A stretch of 8,697 nt of DNA, taken from assembly GCA_026396375.1 (NCBI GenBank), contig JAPLWW010000012.1:1-8697 (forward strand). Reading direction: 5' to 3'. This document shows positions 3,915-8,697 of this stretch, in pieces. The notes beneath the pieces are model-generated. The model saw only the letters and a list, made by a program, of their open reading frames with translations. It was not told where the DNA came from and searched no databases. This DNA comes from Microcaldota archaeon (GTDB lineage: Archaea; Micrarchaeota; Micrarchaeia; Anstonellales; J096). Position numbers and translations under genes: made by a program. How positions within the stretch are numbered: position 1 is the stretch's first letter; each line of letters starts with the position of its first letter.

Positions 3915-6599
3915 TTACTGCTGCGCCTTCATTCCTGCAATGAAGTTCGAAGTCGCCGTCAATGTGTCAGCTGCGCTCCATCCTGCCACGATTATCTTCC
4001 CTTCGATTTCCTTCACTACGACCGGGTTGGATGCCGAAAGGTCAACCGCTGCTCCCTGCATTGCTGCAGCTGTAACAGTGTTCACCTTGTTTCCTCCGAC
4101 TGTAATGATGGTCTTCGCGTCAGATGCCTGAGAGTCAAGCATGACCAGGTCAGATGGGACTGCGTAAACGTCCTTTGCAACCAGCTTTGACACAGATGCT
4201 CCTGCTGCATCCTTTATCACTGCCGTTTGCCCTGAAACGTCTGCTACGCATCCTGCGACAGATCCGCCAGAGACTGATGCTGATGTTTGGACATCGATTG
4301 CATCAACCTTCACAGTTATGCTTCCTCCGACCGTCTTGGAATCTCCCACATGCAATGGGCCGATTACCTCGGCGTTCTGGGATGCATTGACTGATGTTGG
4401 CGCTACAGACAAGAGAACATGCCTCTCTGACTTAGGAACCTTGAAGGTTCTTGAGGTTGAGGATTCCCCTGAGAATTCAGTTCCCCTCATGGAAACGAAT
4501 CCCACATCTTCAGTTGCACCATCGTATGCATAGGATCCCGGATCATAGATTGATCCCGCCGTTGCTGCAACATATCCGATCTTATCGGTGTCTGTGTCAG
4601 CAGTGTCTTCAGCCAGAAGCTCGTCGTTTGTCGTGTCTGCATAGACTGATAGCTCTTCAACTGCCGTGTCGTCGTCATCTACGTTTCCAACGTTCTCGCT
4701 AATCGTTACAGTGAAAGCTGTATCCGATAAACTGGTTGTTCCAGCATCTACACCTGCACCGAAGACAACATATGCGTTTTTGCCTCCCCACTTGTATTCT
4801 ATGTCGTTGACATCTCCGTCAGTGGCTGCCTGTGTCACCCATCCGTCCTGTGTATCATCTATTATGATGTACGGGTCGGATCCATCATATCCTACATACA
4901 TGGTTTTTCCCTTTGCATTCCCAAATTTGAACGCATCCGCAGTGGACGAGGTTAACTTTACAGACTTATCCAAGCTGGTTCCATTCATCAGAGGCGTTGC
5001 AGCCGATTTGTAGTCCATCTTAACTGTGTCCATGGTCGCTGTCTCAAGGCCGTTGTTCTTTACAACGAATCCCTGATAGTTTGCAGTGTCGATAATGTTG
5101 TAGGAGTCTCCTGGAAGAACTTCTCCCCCTCCCATCGCGTCTGGATCATTTGACGTAATCCAAATTGCCTTCAATCCTGTCGCGTCTCCAACGGTTCCGT
5201 TCACATCTGTTCCAAGCGTGGATACCAATCCGATGTATGCCTTCCATTTGGAATCATCCCCGGTGTATCCCTTCAGCCCATATGTGAAATCCTTTCCGCT
5301 GTAAAGCTCGATCTCATCTGAATAGATTGCGATCTCTGCCCACATGGAGCTCATTGCATATCCTGGCGCTGTCTGGTACACATGGATCTTTATGTTCTTT
5401 CCATTGACAGTCACGGTCTCTGTCGTTCCCTCGGAAATCTGCTTCTCTGTGACATGGTTTCCTGCCGCGTCATAGATTGTCATAATTGCCGGGTGTGTGC
5501 TTGTTGCTCCAGTTTCTCTGGAAATATCCGACAGGCAGATCTTTACATCCGTTGTGTTCATGCACTCGTCCTTGTGAAGCGCTGGGTTGTATGTTGCCTC
5601 CTTCGCAAGCCTTATTCCCGTATTCTCGTCTGCTACTGAAACAGACGTGTCAGAGAGGTATCCTGTGCCTTCATCTGCGTCTGTTACGTCATTGCCCGAA
5701 TTAGCAACAGGCGTGTCGCCAAGTCCTGATATGATGTCGCTCACTACCCATTGGCTTCCGAAGAGCTTTATGGTGTATCTTCCTTTTCCAATCTGGTCGT
5801 TTGTGTCGCAATCATACAGTGCCTTTGTTGTGTCTCCTGGACAAAGGGACAATCCATCATCGTCTGGGCCAAATGTCGTCAGGTATGCTGTCACATCTGG
5901 TGCAAACATGACTTTCTTTTCGTCATTTTGCCATGCAGTGTTTCCCCTAAGGTAGATGTATTGCTGCTCTGTGAAGGTGCTTGATGTCTGCTTGCTGGAC
6001 ACTGTTACGTCTGAAAGTGCGGATAGCATGTTTCCGTCTATCTTATAGTACTGCACTCCAGCATCGTCTCCATCAGACTCTTCAATTACCCCTCCCGCAT
6101 CAAAGACTGCCCCATCTCCATCCTGGAATGGCGCCGACTCTGCATCTGCAAAGTCGCTTATCTCTGTCTGGTTGTCCTGTGCCCTGTTGCTCAGGGTGTT
6201 GTCAAGGTCCTCTGCGATCAATGGCTTGATCTCGGCTACTGCTGTGCCGGTCATTCCCGGATATATGATTTCCAATGTCGTAGTCTTGTCCGTTACGGAG
6301 CAAGCTGCCGATCCTCCGGTTGCGTTCCCTCCTGCTACACAGTTTGCTGTTCCGCTTATTGCGGCTGTGTACTCCTTCTCGGTGTATGCGCTATTTGCAA
6401 TCTTCGCTGCAATCATAGCTGCTGCGACACCGTCGCTCGCTGCGGCCTTTTCGCCCACCACTATTTTAGCAACAGGCTGTCCGTTTGCGTTTACAAGTTC
6501 GGTATTTCCATACCATAGGCCTGCAAATGCCACAGAGCTAGCCAAAATTGCTCCTCCGGCGACTATTGCGCCCAATCTTTTCAAATTTATTCCATTCAT
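3915..6599 (-). CDS. S-layer protein (secreted cell-surface lattice protein)
   Basis: The 894-residue protein is the likely main cell-wall lattice subunit. It has a Sec signal peptide (basic NLKR, hydrophobic core to residue 25, cleavage probably after AFA at 26). Next comes the archaeal S-layer N-terminal signature: GQPVAKIVVGEKAAASDGVA at 40-59 followed by an Ala/Ile helix. The centre (about 110-720) is beta-rich, acidic and Thr/Asp-heavy, typical of Ig-like domains. The C-terminus has IITVGGNKVN at 831-840 and IIVAGWSAADTL at 839+30 to 880, matching the archaeal S-layer C-terminal domain. There are six N-x-S/T sequons (92, 143, 348, 467, 539, 738). Seven cysteines include three close pairs (87/100, 253/264, 346/355) and one at 784. 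No membrane anchor or sorting signal is visible. The ATG at 6599 follows AGGTGA (complement of 6605-6610) by 5 nt; two nearby ATGs are out of frame. Confidence 0.9.
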   Translation of the reverse strand: MNGINLKRLGAIVAGGAILASSVAFAGLWYGNTELVNANGQPVAKIVVGEKAAASDGVAAAMIAAKIANSAYTEKEYTAAISGTANCVAGGNATGGSAACSVTDKTTTLEIIYPGMTGTAVAEIKPLIAEDLDNTLSNRAQDNQTEISDFADAESAPFQDGDGAVFDAGGVIEESDGDDAGVQYYKIDGNMLSALSDVTVSSKQTSSTFTEQQYIYLRGNTAWQNDEKKVMFAPDVTAYLTTFGPDDDGLSLCPGDTTKALYDCDTNDQIGKGRYTIKLFGSQWVVSDIISGLGDTPVANSGNDVTDADEGTGYLSDTSVSVADENTGIRLAKEATYNPALHKDECMNTTDVKICLSDISRETGATSTHPAIMTIYDAAGNHVTEKQISEGTTETVTVNGKNIKIHVYQTAPGYAMSSMWAEIAIYSDEIELYSGKDFTYGLKGYTGDDSKWKAYIGLVSTLGTDVNGTVGDATGLKAIWITSNDPDAMGGGEVLPGDSYNIIDTANYQGFVVKNNGLETATMDTVKMDYKSAATPLMNGTSLDKSVKLTSSTADAFKFGNAKGKTMYVGYDGSDPYIIIDDTQDGWVTQAATDGDVNDIEYKWGGKNAYVVFGAGVDAGTTSLSDTAFTVTISENVGNVDDDDTAVEELSVYADTTNDELLAEDTADTDTDKIGYVAATAGSIYDPGSYAYDGATEDVGFVSMRGTEFSGESSTSRTFKVPKSERHVLLSVAPTSVNASQNAEVIGPLHVGDSKTVGGSITVKVDAIDVQTSASVSGGSVAGCVADVSGQTAVIKDAAGASVSKLVAKDVYAVPSDLVMLDSQASDAKTIITVGGNKVNTVTAAAMQGAAVDLSASNPVVVKEIEGKIIVAGWSAADTLTATSNFIAGMKAQQ

Positions 6600-6623
6600 T
6601 CATTTCACCTCTATTTTTTAACT

Positions 6624-6656
6624 CTCCCTGGAAGTCTAGATGCTTCTTCGGGGGAG
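6624..6656 (-). promoter_or_regulatory. Possible hairpin in the 5' leader of the S-layer mRNA
   Basis: Read as minus-strand RNA, CTCCC and GGGAG (complement of 6652-6656 and 6624-6628) can pair, and inside them GAAG and CTTC (6046-type outer positions 6646-6649 and 6631-6634) can pair after a symmetric 2x2 internal loop, closing an 11-nt loop. If transcription starts about 26 nt after the TTTAAAAA box at 6682-6689, this hairpin sits within a few nucleotides of the 5' end. The role is inference; 5' hairpins can stabilise abundant mRNAs. Confidence 0.35.
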
Positions 6657-6681
6657 CTTAACATCCTGTCTGTCGGCACCT

Positions 6682-6722
6682 TTTTAAATCTTTTGATAGT
6701 CTATAAAATAAAGTTTATAAAT
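6682..6722 (-). promoter_or_regulatory. Promoter region of the S-layer gene with several TATA-like boxes
   Basis: Three AT-rich boxes lie upstream of the S-layer start on the minus strand: GATTTAAAAAGG (around 6681-6690), TATTTTATAG (6701-6710) and TTTATAAA (6714-6721). The nearest is preceded by a purine-rich AAAAG that could be a BRE and predicts a start near 6660 with a leader of about 60 nt. The last two are near-palindromic and could also serve plus-strand transcription toward the glycosylase. S-layer genes in other archaea often have strong or multiple promoters. Confidence 0.45.
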
Positions 6723-6730
6723 AATACTAG

Positions 6731-6804
6731 GGTATATGGCAAAAGACGAACCTTTACTTCGATTTTTAGCGATGTACTCCATACCAGGGGTTTTTGCCAT
6801 AACC
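6731..6804. repeat. Long-range inverted repeat upstream of the glycosylase gene
   Basis: TATGGCAAAA (6735-6744) and TTTTGCCATA (6792-6801) are exact reverse complements. GGT (6731-6733) and ACC (6802-6804) extend the pairing to 13 bp with A6734 bulged. The 47-nt interior is non-coding. The right arm abuts an AT-rich box (TTAATAATAT, 6805-6814), and the left arm starts about 26 nt after a CTATAAAATA box (6701-6710). It may be an operator with two half-sites or the stem of a transcribed RNA. Confidence 0.45.
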
Positions 6805-6814
6805 TTAATAATAT
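6805..6814 (+). promoter_or_regulatory. TATA-like box of the glycosylase gene
   Basis: TTAATAATAT is centred about 25 nt upstream of the ATG at 6834, and no Shine-Dalgarno precedes that ATG, so a leaderless transcript is likely. The box is AT-rich rather than a strong consensus. This spacing also supports ATG 6834 over upstream in-frame starts. Confidence 0.4.
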
Positions 6815-6833
6815 CTTTCATCAATATCATTTG

Positions 6834-7427
6834 ATGGATAAGATTCTTAACCTTTACGACGGGCTTTACCGGAAGTACGGCCCCCAGCACTGGTGGCCTG
6901 GGGAAACCCAGTATGAGGTAATCATAGGGGCTATCCTTACTCAGAACACTGCCTGGTCAAATGCTGAAAAAGCCATAGCCAACCTAAAATCAGCAAAAGC
7001 CCTTGATCCAGCTATACTGATAGGGCTTGAGGATGCCAGGCTTAAGGAACTGATAAGGCCAAGCGGATTCTACAACCAGAAGGCAGAAAGGCTGAAGTCA
7101 ATAACCTCCTGGTACCTATATAATAGGAAAAAGGCCATTTCAATGGACAGGATGGCCCTAAGGCAGGAGCTTCTTGGCATCAAGGGGATAGGCAGGGAAA
7201 CCGCGGATTCAATAGCCCTTTATGGCTTCAAAAAGCCCATCTTCGTCGTCGATGCCTACACAAGGAGGTTCTGCAGGCACCATGGCCTGCTGGAAAAGGG
7301 GGAATATGACGACTATAGGCTGCTTTTTGAGGATGCAATAGGCCTTAAGACCAAGATCTTCAACGAATACCATGCCTTGATTGTTGCCTGGGGCAAACTG
7401 CATGGCAAAGCCACGACGACCAACTGA
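6834..7427 (+). CDS. Endonuclease III-superfamily (HhH-GPD) DNA glycosylase without catalytic Lys or Fe-S cysteines
   Basis: The 197-residue protein carries the HhH-GPD fold of base-excision repair glycosylases. Visible parts are WWPGETQYEVIIGAILTQNT at 20-39 (a conserved N-terminal signature of this group), the helix-hairpin-helix LLGIKGIGRETADSI at 113-127, and VVDAYTRR with catalytic Asp at 140. The Lys that makes E. coli Nth a lyase is Glu122 here, so it should be a monofunctional glycosylase, like the 3-methyladenine glycosylase MagIII group. Only one Cys (147) is present, and the C-terminal four-cysteine iron-sulfur motif of Nth is absent; the chain ends HGKATTTN just after HALIVAWGK. 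The start at 6834 is where homology begins; the frame is open back to 6693, but that part is non-conserved and overlaps promoter-like DNA. The 3' end overlaps the convergent kinase gene by 68 bp. The substrate is unknown. Confidence 0.85.
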   Translation: MDKILNLYDGLYRKYGPQHWWPGETQYEVIIGAILTQNTAWSNAEKAIANLKSAKALDPAILIGLEDARLKELIRPSGFYNQKAERLKSITSWYLYNRKKAISMDRMALRQELLGIKGIGRETADSIALYGFKKPIFVVDAYTRRFCRHHGLLEKGEYDDYRLLFEDAIGLKTKIFNEYHALIVAWGKLHGKATTTN

Positions 7428-7914
7428 CTGTCTTTGGCCTTGCTTTCCCTTTCAGAGCCTTGAGGATCTCCCCTGCGCTTTGGCTTGCCTTTTTCCCGGT
7501 CGTGTCTATCTCAAAGACATTCCTCTTTATCCTTAATACAGCTGAGCAGTAGTCCAAAGCCTCTGCCATCATGTTTTCGATTATCTTTTCCTTGTGGTAC
7601 CTTCTTTTCTCTAGCCTTTTCCTGATTTCCTCAGGATGGGCCCTTAATACAAATGCATAGTCTGGTTTAAGGTTCAGCTCAGACGCAAGATGCCCCTCCA
7701 TAATATAGCTTTCCCTGTTTTTTATCTTCCTTTTGGCCCATTTTTCAAGGTCTTTTACCTCAACTTCCTTGGTCCTGAGCCTTCTGTTGTATTTAAAAGG
7801 AATGTCCTGAACAGCGTCAGACAATTCAATCAGGGGAACCTTAAGCTTTTTGGAAAGGATCCTGGCTATGCTTGTCTTTCCTGTCCCAACAGACCCTGTT
7901 ATGATGATCTTCAT
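7360..7914 (-). CDS. Fap7/AK6-like adenylate kinase (small-subunit ribosome assembly NTPase)
   Basis: The 184-residue P-loop kinase begins MKIIITGSVGTGKTS (Walker A at 7-14). It continues with ELSDAV near 30, SYIMEGHLASEL around 69-80 (the EGH motif typical of archaeal Fap7-type kinases), LRAHPEEIRKRL, a basic lid with RRYHKEKI and ENMMAEALDYC, and a closing FEIDTTGK. Fap7/AK6 proteins bind uS11 and help late 18S/16S rRNA processing, with adenylate kinase and ATPase activity. Archaeal members usually end close to where this core ends (about residue 157). Here about 27 more residues follow (KARPKTVSWSSW and on to HGIR), read antisense to the glycosylase gene and unlike any domain I know. The start ATG overlaps the trpS stop as ATGA, suggesting translational coupling with the tRNA synthetase. 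Confidence 0.85.
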   Translation of the reverse strand: MKIIITGSVGTGKTSIARILSKKLKVPLIELSDAVQDIPFKYNRRLRTKEVEVKDLEKWAKRKIKNRESYIMEGHLASELNLKPDYAFVLRAHPEEIRKRLEKRRYHKEKIIENMMAEALDYCSAVLRIKRNVFEIDTTGKKASQSAGEILKALKGKARPKTVSWSSWLCHAVCPRQQSRHGIR

Positions 7915-8697
7915 TCTTCATCCTTCCCGAACGTTGTTTTCCACATCTTGGATGCAAGCTTTCCTGAATACATCATCTTCTCTGCAAGGGGCTTTGCCTT
8001 TGCCTTGTTTTCCTTATGCGTTTTCAGGAAAGCGTTGAGCTTGTCAACAAGTATCTGCTTCAGCTCCCCTGTAAGGATCTTCCCTGCTTTGTATTCATTT
8101 CTTATCCTCTCAATCTCATCGTCATCCTCCTCAAAGATGAGGTAAAGCCATTGGAAGCTCACGTCAACATCAGGATTCCCCCCTAATTTCCTATGCTCCT
8201 CGACAGTGGGCTGGCCCCCTGAAAATGCGTATTTCATGATTTTGTTTCTCACTGTCTTCTCGTCATCGTCAAGCCAGATGGCCGTTTCCCCTTTGGATGC
8301 GCTCATTTTGCCTTCCATCCCTGTCAAAGGCGGAAGGAACTTGCTGTGGATGGACGCTGTCCTGAAATATCCGAATGACTCTGCCATGTCCCTCTGGATC
8401 CTCCAGTAAGGGTCCTGGTCAATGGCGTTGGGTATCAGGCACCTCTTATCTTCAAAAAAAGTAGGCACAACCTGGTAGGAAGGATAGAATATCATTCCTG
8501 TGTTGGTCTCGTTGGTAAACCCGAAAACCGCCTTTGCTGTTGAAAACGTTATCTTCCTGCTTATCTTTAGCAGCATGGGATAGACATTCTTCACGTATTC
8601 TACGTCCTTGAAGATGAATGTCTTGTCAGGATCAAAGCCCAAGGCAGCTATATCCAGGATGTTGTCGTTTGCATAGTCGTCGACCTGCTTGAGCGTC
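7911..8697 (-). CDS. trpS: Tryptophanyl-tRNA synthetase, archaeal/eukaryotic type (C-terminal part, 5' end outside the window)
   Basis: The enzyme charges tRNA-Trp in the cytoplasm. About 261 residues are present, reading in from the right edge (first full codon at 8696) with TLKQVDDYANDNILDIAALG and GFDPDKTFIFKD, a segment specific to archaeal/eukaryotic TrpRS. Further on are PYWRIQRDMA, the class I signature GKMSASKG (codons near 8312-8289) in place of KMSKS, GETAIWLDDD, and a C-terminal anticodon-binding helical region with HRKLGGNPDVDVSF and YKAGKILTGELK. The HIGH motif lies beyond the edge. Nothing appears truncated on the 3' side. The stop overlaps the kinase start by 4 nt, so the two form an operon joining tRNA charging and ribosome maturation. 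No start is assigned; the TTG at 8642 is internal. Confidence 0.95.
   Translation of the reverse strand, partial: TLKQVDDYANDNILDIAALGFDPDKTFIFKDVEYVKNVYPMLLKISRKITFSTAKAVFGFTNETNTGMIFYPSYQVVPTFFEDKRCLIPNAIDQDPYWRIQRDMAESFGYFRTASIHSKFLPPLTGMEGKMSASKGETAIWLDDDEKTVRNKIMKYAFSGGQPTVEEHRKLGGNPDVDVSFQWLYLIFEEDDDEIERIRNEYKAGKILTGELKQILVDKLNAFLKTHKENKAKAKPLAEKMMYSGKLASKMWKTTFGKDEE

Noticed and set aside
4640..4690. Asp-rich run in the S-layer protein considered as a calcium-binding repeat array
   Set aside because: The stretch is acidic but shows no periodic motif, so only general acidity is supported.
3940..6621. Many open frames on the plus strand opposite the S-layer gene
   Set aside because: They are shadows of a long biased coding frame: compositionally odd, with no recognisable motif or ribosome binding site.
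6693..6833. In-frame 5' extension of the glycosylase
   Set aside because: It is not conserved in type, overlaps TATA boxes and the inverted repeat, and a suitably spaced TATA-like box supports the ATG at 6834.
1..8697. CRISPR array, tRNA, rRNA or transposase
   Set aside because: No regularly spaced direct repeats, cloverleaf-like sequence, rRNA signature or transposase motif was seen on either strand.

Overview
The window looks like a piece of an archaeal chromosome, probably from a small-genome (DPANN-like) lineage. Evidence: a tandem of archaeal-type genes (tryptophanyl-tRNA synthetase of the archaeal/eukaryotic type, Fap7/AK6-like kinase, archaeal GlmU-like sugar nucleotidyltransferase, ScpA), a large secreted protein with the N- and C-terminal signatures of archaeal S-layer proteins, TATA-like boxes about 25-35 nt upstream of starts, weak GGTG Shine-Dalgarno motifs, and very tight gene packing. 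The lineage is an inference; no rRNA is present to settle it.

Layout, left to right: (1) 1-546, minus strand: a tandem-ACT-domain protein followed by the start of scpA, which runs off the left edge. (2) 601-999, plus strand: a YjbQ-family protein, divergent from the ACT gene through a 54-bp shared promoter. (3) 989-3085, minus strand: an operon of two tandem paralogous two-helix membrane proteins of unknown function, then a nucleotidyltransferase with a left-handed beta-helix tail. A good TATA box sits about 26 nt upstream of the first start, implying a leaderless transcript. (4) 3131-3619, minus strand: a type II toxin-antitoxin pair (ribbon-helix-helix antitoxin, RelE/ParE toxin). (5) 3620-3914: non-coding, with a short perfect hairpin and a T-rich terminator for the S-layer gene. 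(6) 3915-6599, minus strand: the 894-residue S-layer protein. (7) 6600-6833: divergent non-coding region with several TATA boxes, a possible 5' leader hairpin for the S-layer mRNA and a long-range inverted repeat. (8) 6834-7427, plus strand: an endonuclease III-superfamily DNA glycosylase lacking the catalytic lysine and the iron-sulfur cysteines. (9) 7360-8697, minus strand: the 3' part of trpS overlapping a Fap7-like kinase by 4 nt; the kinase runs 68 bp into the glycosylase gene.

The genes fall into housekeeping pairs (trpS-kinase for translation and ribosome assembly; ACT-scpA) and a cell-surface theme (S-layer protein, sugar nucleotidyltransferase, two membrane proteins). No CRISPR array, transposase, tRNA or rRNA is visible. 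I do not see a clearly new multi-gene system. The least explained items are the duplicated membrane protein pair co-transcribed with an atypical nucleotidyltransferase, and the structured non-coding DNA between the S-layer and glycosylase genes.
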